A stretch of 64,000 bases of DNA from Daphnia carinata (GCF_022539665.2 NC_081331.1:11378638-11442637), one strand, 5' to 3'. Shown: positions 12,837-23,786, counted from the first letter of the stretch. Translations and numbers: made by a program. Notes: generated by a model not told the origin, from the letters alone.

Positions 12837-13574
12837 ACGATTTCGATATTTGACATCATAAGTTTTCCCCTGCCATCTTTGTCTGTTTATATACAACTTC
12901 AATAGCTACATTGTTTACAGTAAACCGATATTGACGTGACAAATGAGCGACTCCAACGATCGCCATCGTATTTAATGCTGATTCTGATCTGATACGCAAT
13001 TCAGATCACTAGATATTTTATGCAGTATTACCTTAAATCCACTCTTGCTTACTTCCCATACTAGCTCTTTTTCCTCTCATTACCTTATGAAGTTGATTTA
13101 AGTCTTAGCTCACCTAAGACTTTTCAAATTTCTTTCCCTATATGTCAAATGACCGGCCTACATTGTACAGACTACCCAATATTCGTCCTTGTGGTTATAT
13201 TTTGAACTAACTCATCTAATTTTGGTTTCCCTTCAGGTAAAACACATTTTTTAGTCTTTAAAAATCAACTTCTTTACAATTTTTGTGGAAAAAAAAGAGT
13301 AACGTTCTCAGATTAATTAAAGGAAATCGAAAACCCAAATTTTTTAAAGTTCGAAATTAAATTTTGCTTTTAAACTTATGTTTCTTAATTTCTTTGTTCT
13401 CTGATGATTTTATGCATGCATCTAACGCCTGATTCTTGCCCCTAATCTAAGCATAACCTTCCTATTGGCGTCCCATTTGATACGCTCTTAATGTTGTTAT
13501 AGGACCTCAATCAAAATTCGGAGAATGAATTGCAGGCTTACGATAGTTCGATTTACCTATTTAAACGTCATACA
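12837..13574. other. Spacer between convergent ACBD3 and SDR genes
   Basis: This AT-rich sequence contains the ACBD3 3' UTR and ends at the duplicated SDR 3' end. I see no gene, tRNA or repeat in it. Confidence 0.5.
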
Positions 13575-13743
13575 GTGTGATGAGAAAAATTAATCTGTAG
13601 GTGTAACTGAAATTCACTAACTGCTCGCTGATTTCCTGCAGACGACGTGCAGACTATTTTATGGTGTGGTGAGACAAATTAAACTGAGGTGTAACTGAAG
13701 TTCACTAATTGCTCGCTGATTTCCCACAGACGACGTGCAGACT
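13575..13743. repeat. Tandem duplication of the SDR gene's 3' end
   Basis: Two copies of about 80 bases, 13575-13655 and 13664-13743, are spaced 89 bases apart. They share long identical stretches, for example TGCTCGCTGATTTCC and GACGACGTGCAGACT. The right copy is the 3' part of the last coding exon of the SDR (minus strand). The left copy lies just beyond its stop codon. The left copy still reads openly in the same sense ([18 protein letters not shown]). Confidence 0.85.
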
Positions 13744-15787
13744 CTTTGTTTTCGGCTTGTCTTGCTGGTCTCATTTCAGCACAATCACTGTGTCAACGGG
13801 GAAAAAAGGGTAAGTCACTTACGATGAAAACATCATTTATCTTATTCACCTGTAGTAAAGGCCGGTCTTGTCGCAAAGCGACGGTTCTGTCGCGCAGTAA
13901 ATACTCGTTTGGGCACCCATTTCAGCCGTTTTAAAAAAGTATCGTCCAAACCAGTGAAACAGGTCATCTATCAAACGATTGGTTGTCACTCTCAGATGTC
14001 GCCCTAACTCTGTCTAGAAAAAAGAATTTTCGTTTCACGAAGGCTGAATTTCTTGCTTGACCAGCACGGGACTTGGGACTGATGTATTTAGGCAATGCAT
14101 TCAAATAGTGTTCCGACTAGTCCTTTTAGATTTGCCTTACCTGAACAACTCCAGGATGAAGTGAATAGCAAGTAACTCCGGTACCTTACAAATGAAAATT
14201 TATTTTTGGTTCGATTTAGAAGAACGACCACGGTTTCATTGAAATCTCATACAAACCTCGAAGACGATTAGCCAATTCTTTCGTGAAAAGAATGTTAGCT
14301 AATTTACTTCGACAATATCTATGTGAAACAAATGTAAGGAATAGGCCATATGGAATTTTTGTTGTAAGAATAGTTACGCGCGCGTAGGTTCATAATTTTT
14401 CTCCATCATGATGTCATCGAAGTCAATTCGTCCTCCTTAAAGTAAATTTCCACTTTGAAAATGCGTATCATTTAGCGATGTCGGCCATTTAAGCTTACTT
14501 GTATGAGCAATTGAAGACACATTGATAATTCGAGATGGAGAAGCCTCTTTTACGTTGTCCTAAATATCAATAACGGATATCCGTTATACGTAATTTAATT
14601 AATGGTCATTTTAATCAATTACGAGTAGCAAGAGAGTCCATAAGAAATGGCCCAAATGATTTACGCCCAGTTGCATTTCGAAGTTGTCCTCTGTTTTCCA
14701 TTGAGGGCATACCATAATTCCTGAAATTATTGCAACATTTTATTGTGTGAGAGTCGTTTTTTTTAAGAAGAAATTTTTACCCGCATTGTTGATAAGAAGA
14801 TGGATTTTGGGTTGCTGTATTTTCAAGCTTTGTGCTGCCATCCGAATGGAATTCAGGGAAGCCAAGTCTAGCTTCACGGTTGTTACGGCATTTTTTGTTT
14901 CTGATGAGATTTCTCTGGCGGCTTCTTCGGCCTTCTGTATATCCCTGCAAGCTATGACGACTTGAGCACCTGTAAAATTTTAAGTATTGAAAAAAAAGAA
15001 CAACGCCTTTCACAAGATTGGCGGTAAAAATAGAACTTAAAATTTTTCAGTCCTTCAAAAATAAGGGTTGGATATCTTCAGCCCTTGATTAAAAAACTGG
15101 AAAATTTGGAATCCTATCTCATCAATTTTATTCTACCGGTTACTTCCACAATCAAAATACCCGCCTCTTTTCACTAGGCAAAATTCAATTAAAAATTTAA
15201 AAACAAAAGTAGGGAAACCATGGAAACACTTGTAGTGTTCCCACGACTCTCAATTATGTTTCTTATTGATTTCACCATATTGGTTCAAATTCAGTTTAAA
15301 AATAACTCTCACCTTATAAAAACAAGAAAATCGGTTCCCTTGAATAACTCTCGCTGAAATAGCGAGATTGGACGGACAAGATCGGATGAGATTAAGACAA
15401 AACTTTTCGCTACCGGCTGTTTTACGTATGCTTGAACTGGTCTTCAATACAATTTCACATCGTAAAAGAAAAGCTTTATTGAGGCTGCCACGTGTAAGCT
15501 TAACCTTGGAAGACGAAGGACATCATACGAGAAAAAGGAGAGGCTTACGAACAATCTTATACGAATTGTACATTCGTGGTCTTACAACTCTTGGACAAAC
15601 TATTTACTTCAACAACGTTTGTTTGCTTTTTACCTCTTCGACTAAGTTCGCGAGCGGTTTCTTTACCGATTCCAGTATTTGCTCCCGTAATAACTGCTAC
15701 TTGGCCGTCCAATCGGACAAGATTGGTGCAACGCGGACCCTGAAACCACCGCGGCATCACGAGGAAGGAACGAACACGACTGAACAT
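13679..15787 (-). CDS. Short-chain dehydrogenase, retinol dehydrogenase 11-14 type
   Basis: This is a classical SDR that oxidises or reduces a retinoid, steroid or other lipid alcohol with NADP(H). The substrate cannot be read from sequence. The minus-strand exons are 15787-15634, 14969-14781, 14720-14623, 14559-14499, 14435-14378, 14318-14257, 14184-14141, 14013-13850 and 13787-13679. All are in phase and give 312 residues. Visible motifs are the Rossmann cofactor turn [14 protein letters not shown] after the second strand, NNAG, the catalytic serine in NVSSIAHT, and the active site [19 protein letters not shown] follows the active site, as in the RDH11/12/13 group. The start is the first ATG of an exon whose upstream frame has no earlier ATG. 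There is a possible NAGNAG acceptor at about 14432-14439. The N-terminus is short, without an obvious long membrane anchor. Confidence 0.88.
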
Positions 15788-16445
15788 ACTTTGACCACCA
15801 GCAAGGCTTCTTATTCGTTGGTGAAGTGCAACTGCGTTTTACTAGTCATTCGATACGCATTGTCGAGGCTTCTCCGTTTGTTAATTGTACGATAGTGCTC
15901 GTTCAAACATACCCTACCATTTCCGGTTTAGCCTTTAATAAAGATGAAGCTTTTGTTTCGTTGTGGTAGCTAACGTGACTATAGAAAAAAAAATAGGTCT
16001 TTCCAAATTGTCAAAAGTGATTTTGTCGTTAAACATCATAACTAAAGCTTTTTTCAATGCTTTAAATCAAACAACTGCTCAAACTGTATTTTTCTTTGAA
16101 TCATCAACTATTCAAGGTTAACGCATGCAAAATTGATGGTAACCAATCCATCAGTTAGGAAGTTTCAATGCATTAAGTTTAACATTCGAACGCTCCGGCT
16201 GATGATACGTTGTTATTGCGTAAACATACCCAAAGACCTTTCGGGAAGTTATCTAATCAACGGACACCGTGACCCGCAACAACTAAGGAAACTTTGTATC
16301 TCAATTTATTTTTAATGGCGAACATGTTAGCTATGGTAATGTAAAAGCTTTGAAAATAATAGCTAATAGCTTTAGAATAAGACTTCATACACGTCTTAAG
16401 CAAATCGCAATTAGCAAAATATCGTTTCAGGGGATATTCAGTTTT
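15788..16445. other. AT-rich spacer upstream of the SDR gene
   Basis: This stretch holds the probable promoter and 5' UTR of the SDR gene and then AT-rich DNA up to the first inverted repeat. I recognise no coding frame. Confidence 0.45.
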
Positions 16446-18560
16446 AGAAAAAAATTTTAAGCCCGACTAAATAAGCCCGACTTTTCTTATATCATTATCC
16501 CGGGCCTATTTAGTCGGGCTTAAATTTTTTTTCTGCAAAAACTAACACTCATCGGAATTGGTTGAACATCACAGGATATACTCAAAATTGAATGCTGTTT
16601 CCGGGAAAATTGCTATTTTTGTTATAAAGTTCATCGTTTTTTATATACACCGAGTATTTGACGCAATGCTAGCGCGCTAGTACGCTACAGCAGACATTCG
16701 GTGAGCAAAACGGATTGCCATAATACAATGCAGATATGGGTAGCATTACTCGTGGCGTTCGTTGCGGACTTTTAGAGAACCCTCTTATGTTCTGCTCTCA
16801 GCATGGCCTACTATAATAACGGCCAGCAAGCGCGCAATACCCCCTGCGCCTAAAACTTAATTGCCAGAGGGGCCTAATACCCCAAACCGAGCTCCACTTT
16901 CCACTGTTTGGTAACTAATACCAGAATTGAAATGAGAGGAAAAACCAGTGGAAAGTGCAATTCTGTTTGAGGTACTACGACAGTAGTACCTCTCCACCAT
17001 TGCCAATCAGTGGAAAAAGTAAAAGAAATAGGAATGGGTGGGATGAAGCTGTAGAAAGTGGACTTCGATTTGAGGTATTAGGCCCCTCTGGCAATTCAGT
17101 TTTAGGCGCAGGGGGTATTGAGCGCTTGCTGGCCGTTATTATAGTAGGCCATGGCTCTCAGCTAACCTCTAGTGTTTATCAGTAAACAGTGAGCTTGTTT
17201 TTGCGTTACAAATTTCAGGGAAAAAAACAAACAAACAAAAAAAAGATATAAAAAATAAACATTTGATGGTTAAAGAACAGTATTGTGAAACTGAATATCA
17301 GGAGAACATAAGTTTTACCCAATCTTTCTACTATGTTATGTATTATATAAGTTTAGACGAGATACTTATTTATTTCACAATATTTCATGGCACAACAATA
17401 AAACATTTATATCTTTTTTAGCTGATTAATACATCTGTGATCTAGAAGATAAATTTCAGTATTGATGTTGTCAACATATGAAATCCAACCTATTGTAATT
17501 CAGAAGTTGTGCAGCTGTAATTGATCTTGAAATTTTTCAAAAAGAAGAATGCATGACAAGTAAATAGTATTGTAACACTGCATTAGTACCAATCATATGT
17601 GTTATTAAAAAGAATTATTTCTAGGGAATGCGAGTAAAAGAACCCATATGTGAGATTTGTGAGAACCAACAGACAGTGCAAGTAGGATGCATAATAAGGT
17701 ATTAGCAACTGTATGACAAATAATTAACAAAATATGTTCTTGTGCCATTCTTACTGAAGATCGCTAACAGCATACCTTTATCGCTAGAAGGAAACTTGTA
17801 ATAATTGTACATTTGTTATAATTGTACAAAAATATATAGTAGTAGTTGAACCTTAATTAATGCTTCTAGTGTATGAAGACAAAAACTATTTTTTAATGAT
17901 GCACACTCTGCATAAAACATTGACTTTTCATCTCAGTTTGCATACGAAACCATGACCTTCATTTTTGGCTGTCGGGGCTTTACCACAAAGATATTGTATG
18001 ATAAAATGAAAAGATCCCGATGGAATTGTCTGCGATATTTTTTACGCTTGCGAAACCATTTGTTAACCAGTCGGGAATTACGTAATACTAATAACTCTGA
18101 GGTAGAACTTCTGACTACGAGAATCGAAAGCCAAGAGTTCGAGTCACATATGGAAAATGTTGTATTAAGTCCGCTGATGGTATGTGGATTTTAATTTACT
18201 TTCAATCAATAATATTACTAGTGTACTAAAATTCCCTTCTAGTGATAAGGAAGAATAGTGAGCAAATATGTATGATTTGCGGCTTAATGGTTGAGCATCA
18301 GCCAGCTGTGCCAGAGGATTGCGTGGCGGTAGCGTACTGGCGCGCTAGCATTGCGTCAAGTACTCGGTGTATTTCAAAAACAATTAACTTCATAAAAAAA
18401 ATTGCAATTTATTCAGAATCAGCATTTAATTTTGAGTATACCCTGTGATATTAAACCAATTCCGATGAGTGTCAGCTTTTTCAGGAAAAAAAATTAAGCC
18501 CGACCGAGAAAAGTCGGGCTTATTTAGTCGGACTTATTTAGTCGGGCTTAAAAATTTTTT
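16446..18560. mobile_element. 2.1-kb element with about 240-base inverted terminal repeats
   Basis: The block at about 16446-16688 recurs, inverted, at about 18327-18560. Shared landmarks include AAGCCCGACTAAATAAG, ACTCATCGGAATTGGTT, ATACTCAAAATT and TTGACGCAATGCTAGCGCGC. Each repeat begins with its own hairpin, where AAGCCCGAC faces GTCGGGCTT. The inside carries a second small inverted-repeat element (16802-17154) and about 1.1 kb of AT-rich DNA. I recognise no transposase, so this is a non-autonomous or decayed DNA element. Target-site duplications were not identified. Confidence 0.75.
16802..17154. mobile_element. MITE-like element, complete copy (about 350 bases)
   Basis: Terminal inverted repeats of roughly 75-80 bases face each other: GGCCTACTATAATAACGGCC opens the left end and its complement closes the right end. 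They also share CAAGCGC, ACCCCCTGCGCC and TTGCCAGAGGGGCCTAATACC. There is no coding capacity. The element sits nested inside the larger inverted-repeat element. A truncated second copy lies at 23514-23786. Confidence 0.8.
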
Positions 18561-18638
18561 CGGTCAGTGTATGTAGAGAATTAATTAGAAACGTGACCGT
18601 TAGATGGCGAGGCCAATATTTTTTATTATTTATTTTGG

Positions 18639-18678
18639 GTAAAACGGATTGCCACAGGTATATGGCAATCCGTTTTAC
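18639..18678. repeat. Perfect 16-base hairpin
   Basis: GTAAAACGGATTGCCA (18639-18654) is followed after 8 bases by its exact reverse complement (18663-18678). A fragment of the same arm, CAAAACGGATTGCC, also occurs near 16708 just inside the left terminal repeat of the neighbouring element. Confidence 0.85.
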
Positions 18679-18846
18679 ATGAAAAAAAAAAAAATCGCAC
18701 TTTTTTCTCTTTTTTCTACCCTAGCCATCTATCAGTCGGTTTCGTTATTACAGGCATGTAAGCAATTTGAGTTAATTGTATCCCATTAGCAGTTAATTGA
18801 GTAGCGTGGCTGGAGAACAACGCGTGGCTGTAGGAACAATTGAAAA

Positions 18847-19610
18847 ATGGATAAGATAATAAAACAAAAAAATGGTAAGTATAAACATTATTATATTGGT
18901 TTTCAATTATTAATTATTGCTTATTAGATCAAATTATGAAGCTGCAGGCCCAGTTATTGGAACAACACAAAATATTAGATAACAAAGCTAAGGATCGTAG
19001 GCCTAACACGTAATGATTCTATTTATTTGCTTTTATTCATTCGTGTTTTGTAGCTCAAATTTTGAGTCTTCAAGCTCAGCTAGGGGAAAAGAACAAATTG
19101 GAACGGAACAGTTTCCAAACAGTGAAGGAGGTTTTTCAAAACTCATCTCTAACTGAACGTGAGGATGAGTTGGCATTAGGCGAACACAGCCAGGTACCTA
19201 AACTTTTCAAATAAGAATTCAAAATAAGTATAGAATTTAAAAAAAAACAGTTGTTTATTGCTTAGTTATTCAGTCCACCACATGACAGTGTGTTAAATTT
19301 AAATTCTGTTAGTGCTGCACTAAAAGAATCATTAGTAATAAGCTCATGCAGTGAAGGAACTGAACAATTGTGGGAACGTATTTGGGCCGAAAATGGGTGT
19401 GGTACAGAAGCCCAGAAATGGCACAAGTTCAACATGAAACATGGATTAGGTACTTTTCGGTTTTTTGTCTATCGAAAAAGTATTTTTAATGCTATTATTT
19501 TGCATTCACAGATTTTAACGGGGGATCAAATCAAGTCTGGAAGTGTTACAGGATGGAAGAGTGAGCCTACAGATGAAAAAACACTGAGAGTGCATTACCG
19601 TAAGGTGTGA
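18847..19610 (+). CDS. Unrecognised spliced gene in the left palindrome arm
   Basis: I do not recognise this gene. An ATG at 18847 starts a chain with plausible GT-AG joins. A first piece reads MDKIIKQKN. Exons near 18929-18995 and 19053-19194 follow, with coiled-coil-like text (MKLQAQLLEQHKILDNKAK and ILSLQAQLGEKNKLER). An exon from 19265 then carries SEGTEQLWERIWAENG and KWHKFNMKHGL. The frame stays open to 19610. The product would be about 150-200 residues. The copy in the right arm keeps the same exon order but is broken (see 22690-23465). This is a hypothetical gene or part of a mobile element; the exon edges are uncertain. Confidence 0.35.
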
Positions 19611-20026
19611 GGTAAATTAATAGAGTAATGCAAATTGCCTAATGAGAAGTACCATCTTGTGTTAATGAATCCAGTACAACAGCAATCCTTTATAGTTCTG
19701 TCACAGCTAGAAGCCTCAAATAATTCTGCTTCTCTGTCTAAAGAACAACTTGTCCTTTATGTTCAGAGTGTTGGGGAAACTGGGTACTTAAATGGCCCTA
19801 AAGATGTTTTAATTTTGCTGCTATTGCAGAGATGAACATCATACATGGACTCTTTAGGTATGAAAGGATTTTTCTTCAAATAATTTTGAATTTATGACGA
19901 AGAATTTCTCCTCCTTTTTGCCAACAAGGTCTTATCTACCAAAAAAAATTTTATCCAATAGGAAAGGATTTTCATGTACTGGGAACACAACTATCAACAA
20001 TGCAACATTGTACAGGTGCTAGTTTA

Positions 20027-20419
20027 TCATTCAAGAGCCTTATACAATGAAGTTAATCTGCAATTTGTATCTCCTTTCCCAAGCTTCCACCAGAAGTTGA
20101 ATCTATGAGTCATGTAAGTTCCATGATCAACAATTGATGTGTTTAATGGTGTTGTTTTTCTTTTCTCAATATAGGTTAATAGTAACATTGGATCTGAAAA
20201 GATTCTTGGTTGGGGCAAGACACTGAATAAATTGTATTGATTGGATGGATGACATGACATTGCTATACTTAATTCGGATTCCCCAGACGGTATTTGATAT
20301 TTAAAAAATTGAAGTGCATATCTGGGCTCCCTTCTTTTCTGAAGCCCCGTTTCCCCTTGACTCATAATAAGCCCGTAGGGGGTCATGCCCCTACTGTACG
20401 GTATATATAAAAACAACAT
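20027..20419 (-). CDS. Unrecognised open frame in the left arm (130 aa)
   Basis: I do not recognise this frame. It reads toward the left arm's other gene. Its last 60 or so residues (including YMTHRFNFWWKL and LTSLYKALE) are preserved in the right arm, with the stop codon at the same place. Keeping frame and stop between the two arms may only reflect recent duplication. The N-terminal half is not kept open in the other arm. Confidence 0.25.
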   Translation of the reverse strand: MLFLYIPYSRGMTPYGLIMSQGETGLQKRREPRYALQFFKYQIPSGESELSIAMSCHPSNQYNLFSVLPQPRIFSDPMLLLTYIEKRKTTPLNTSIVDHGTYMTHRFNFWWKLGKGDTNCRLTSLYKALE

Positions 20420-20976
20420 ATACCGAGGTTTGGAGGGCTCTGGCCGGAAAGGGGACGTGGGGTGCCGCTTCGTCCGATGATGTGTTCACGGAGGGTGACG
20501 TGGCTGCCCACAAATCCGAACTAAAGGTTAATCGCTCCTGTAAAAATGTTCCAAATCTTCAGCTCTTCTTCCGGCTTCTCTTAGCCAATCACCGGGTAAT
20601 CTCCCCGGTGGGTCAACAAGGCAGTGTCTCCCCCTGCCTGGGTTGACGGCAACTTTTGAAAGGGCTATTGTGCCTTTTTAAAGTTGCAAAAATAATTGTA
20701 ATGTGCAGAGAATTGTCGATAAATTTTTTTTAATAAAATTTTTTTGGCAAATTTTGTTTCCTTCGTTGTCTGTGTTCACACATTACATTTATCACCTTTT
20801 TTTTTTCTTCAGCTTGCGCAATTCAATTTTATTGTTTTTGCCACCGTTGTATCGTTTATCTGTAAATATTCAATTATTATTTATTACACTTTTTGAATTC
20901 ATGAATTTAGATAAGGAACAATGTGTAATACCTTGATATTTTCTGAAGTAATTTTGTATTTGTATATTGTTTTACT

Positions 20977-21042
20977 GGCATGGGAATCGATCCTCAGACA
21001 TTCAGCGTGCAACGCCGATGCTCTAACATTGAGCCACGAGAT
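20977..21042 (-). repeat. tRNA-like sequence 1 in the palindrome loop
   Basis: On the minus strand an A-box-like TGGCTCAATGTTAGAGC is followed by TCGGC-GTTGCAC-GCTGA, which could form an anticodon arm (loop anticodon TGC). A B-box-like GATCGATTCC follows. The acceptor ends do not pair, so a working tRNA is unlikely. Confidence 0.5.
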
Positions 21043-21139
21043 ATATCTAAATTTCTTATTATCGCATATCATATGTTATCGTCTAGGATGTTTATGCAGT
21101 CTTTCACAACTATATGTTTATCTTTGTATTGCTTTTATA

Positions 21140-21210
21140 AGGTCCATAGCTCTGTGGTAGAGCATTCAGCTGCGATAACTGTTACCCTAGGTTCAAACCT
21201 TACTAGATGT
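21140..21210 (+). repeat. tRNA-like sequence 2 in the palindrome loop
   Basis: An A-box-like TAGCTCTGTGGTAGAGC lies about 27 bases before a B-box-like GGTTCAAACC. The spacing is that of a tRNA. The anticodon stem is poor and the acceptor stem is missing. Confidence 0.5.
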
Positions 21211-21323
21211 ATGAAAATCTACATGTAAATGGAGAAAATAATATTGCAGTATTGCATTTCAGTTTTATTCAAAGTGTAAATTTAAGTCCGCAAGTGACTA
21301 GAAAAAACCCAACTTGACATCAT

Positions 21324-21393
21324 ATGATTCATGGCTCATTGGTAAAGCATCGGCGCGGAATGCCGAACATCTAGGGTTCGATCCCTGGATAAT
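21324..21393 (+). repeat. tRNA-like sequence 3 at the loop/right-arm junction
   Basis: An A-box-like TGGCTCATTGGTAAAGC, a good five-pair anticodon stem (TCGGC with GCCGA around a 7-base loop) and a B-box-like GGGTTCGATCC are present at tRNA spacing. The acceptor stem does not close. The sequence ends where the right arm begins. Confidence 0.5.
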
Positions 21394-22091
21394 TGAATGC
21401 TTACAGATAAACTGTGCTTACAGGAAACAATGCTTACCATTAAACGTGGCATAAACAATAAAGGAGAATTGAGAAAGCTAAATAAAAAAAAGATGATAAA
21501 TGTAATGTGTGAAAACAGACAGTGAAAGAAACCATTTATATGATGATAATTATAAAACAATTTGCCAAAAAATTTTATAAATAAAATTTATTGACAATTC
21601 TCTGCACATTACAATTATTTTTGCAACTTTAAAAAGGCACAATAGCCCTTTCAAAAGTTGCCGTCAACCCAGGCAGGGGGAGACACTGCCTTGTTGACCC
21701 ACCGGGGAGATTACCCGGTGATTGGCTAAGAGAAGCCGGAAGAAGAGCTGAAGATTTGGAACATTTTTACAGGAGCGATTAACCTTTAGTTCGGATTTGT
21801 GGGTAGCCACATCGCCCTCCGTGAACACATCATCGGACTAAGCGGCACCCCACGTCCCCTTTCCGGCCAGAGCCCTCCAAACCTCGGTATATGTTGTTTT
21901 TATATATACCGTACAGTAGGGGCATGACCCCCTACGGGCTTATTACGAGTCAAGGGGAAACGGGGCTACGGAAAGGAAGGGAGCCCAGATATGCACTTCA
22001 ATGTTTTAAATATAAAATACCGTCTCGGGAATTCGAATGAAGTATAGAAATATCATGTCATCCATCCAATCATTACAATTTATCCAGTGTC

Positions 22092-22283
22092 ATGCCCCAA
22101 CCAAGAATTTTTTCAGATCCAATGTTACTATTAACCTACACTGAGAAAAGAAAAACAACACCATTAAGCATATCAATTGTTGATCATGTAACTTATATGA
22201 CTCATAGATTCAACTTCTTGTGGAAGCTTGGGGAAGGACATACAAATTGCAGATTAACATCATTGTATAAGGCTCTTGAATGA
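22092..22283 (+). pseudogene. Right-arm copy of the outward open frame (truncated)
   Basis: This 63-residue frame corresponds to the C-terminal part of the frame at 20027-20419. The upstream half in this arm is shifted out of frame by small differences. It ends at the same stop codon. Confidence 0.3.
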
Positions 22284-22689
22284 TAAACTAGCACCTGTAC
22301 AATGTTGCATTGTTGATAGTTGTGTTCCCAGTACATGAAAATCCTTTCCTATTGGATAAAATTTTTTTTGGTAGATAAGACCTCGTTGGCAAAAAGGAGG
22401 AGAAATTCTTCGTCATAAATTCAAAATTATTTGAAGAAAAATCCTTTCATACCTAAAGAGTCCATGTATGATGTTCATCTCTGCAATGGCAGCAAAATTA
22501 AAACATCTTTAGGGCCATTTAAGTACCCAGTTTCCCCAACACTCTGAACATAAAGGACAAGTTGTTCTTTAGACAGAGAAGCAGAATTATTTGAGGTTTC
22601 TAGCTGTGACAAAACTATAAAGGATTGCTGTTGTACTGGATTTATTAACACAAGATGGTACTTCTCATTAGGCAATTTGCATTACTCTA

Positions 22690-23465
22690 TTAATTTACCT
22701 CACACCTTAATGGTAATGCACTCTGTGTTTTTTCATCTGTAGGCTGACTCTTCCATCCTGTAACACTTCCAGACTTGATTTGATCCCCCGTTAAATTCTG
22801 TGAATGCAAAATAATAGCATTAAAAATACTTTTTCAATAGACATAAAACCGAAAAGTACCTAATCCATGTTTCATGTTGAACTTGTGCTATATCTTGGTT
22901 TCCATACCACACCCATTTTCAGCCCAAATACGGTCCCACAATTGTTCAGTTCCTTCACTGCATGGGCTTATTACTAACGATTCTTTTAGTGCAGCACTAA
23001 CAGAATTTAAATTTAACACACTGTCAGGTGGTGGACTGAATAACTAAACAATAAATAATTGTTTGTTAAAATTCTATACTTATTTTGAATTCTTATTTGA
23101 AAAGTTTAGGTACCTGGCTGTGTTCGCCTAATGCCAACCCATCCTCACATTCAGTTAGGGATGAGTTTTGAAAAACCTCCTTCACTGTTTGGAAACTGTT
23201 CCGTTCCAATTTGTTCTTTTCCCCTAGCTGAGCTTGTAGACTCAAACTTTGAGCTACAAAACACAAATGAATAAAAGCAAATAAATAGAATCATTATGTA
23301 TTAGGCCTTACCATCCTTAGCTTTGCTGTTATCTAATATTTTGTGCTGTTGCAATAATTGAGCCTGCAGGTCCATAATTTGATCTTATAAACAATAATTA
23401 ATAATTCAAAACAAATATAATAATGTTTATACTTACCATCCTTTTGTTGTATTATCTTATCCATT
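22690..23465 (-). pseudogene. Right-arm copy of the unrecognised spliced gene (broken)
   Basis: This is the inverted counterpart of the gene at 18847-19610, with the same exon order. Its second donor (GATG followed by GTAAGG) is better than that of the left arm. Near 22890-22912 the tryptophan codon of the left arm has become TAG, with neighbouring changes. The long exon is therefore interrupted here. Confidence 0.4.
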
Positions 23466-23513
23466 TTTCAATTGTTCCTCCAGCCACGCGTTATTCTCCA
23501 TCCACGCTACTAA

Positions 23514-23786
23514 ACCATGGCCTACTATAATGACGGCCAGCAAGCGCGCAATACCCCCTGCGCCTAAAACTAAATTGCCAGAGGGGCCTAATACCCCAAA
23601 CCGAGCTCCACTTTCCACTGTTTGGTAACTAATACAGAATTGAAATGAGTGGAAAAACCAGTGGAAAGTGGAATTCTGTTTGAGGTACTACGACAGTAGT
23701 ACCTCTCCACCATTGCCAATCAGTGGAAAAAGTAAAAGAAATAGGAATGGGTGGGATGAAGCTGTAGAAAGTGGACTTCGATTTGG
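23514..23786. mobile_element. MITE-like element, truncated second copy
   Basis: This copy matches 16804-17075 almost base for base, starting at CATGGCCTACTATAATGACGG. It stops after GGACTTCGATTTG, so the right terminal repeat is missing. It directly abuts the right end of the palindrome. Confidence 0.8.

Larger units (their letters stand above)
18800..23511. repeat. 4.7-kb palindrome: two inverted arms of about 2.1 kb around a 0.5-kb loop
   Basis: The left arm (about 18800-20877) and right arm (about 21389-23511) are reverse complements along their whole length. Differences are scattered single bases and small indels. The arms look well over 90% identical by eye in the outer parts and weaken toward the loop. 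Each arm holds a short spliced-looking gene reading inward, a convergent open frame reading outward, and a GC-richer block (about 20420-20670 and 21630-21880). The loop (20878-21388) holds three tRNA-like sequences. I found no transposase, reverse transcriptase or integrase. It could be a foldback element, a segmental inverted duplication or an assembly join. Confidence 0.85.

Noticed and set aside
15368-15895. Plus-strand open frame of 175 codons
   Set aside because: It lies antisense to the SDR first exon and intron and shows no family resemblance; the minus-strand SDR explains the sequence.
18242-18448. 68-codon frame across the right inverted repeat
   Set aside because: It runs into terminal-repeat sequence that is clearly non-coding in the other copy.
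20977-21393. Functional tRNA genes
   Set aside because: A and B boxes are present but acceptor stems do not pair in any of the three.
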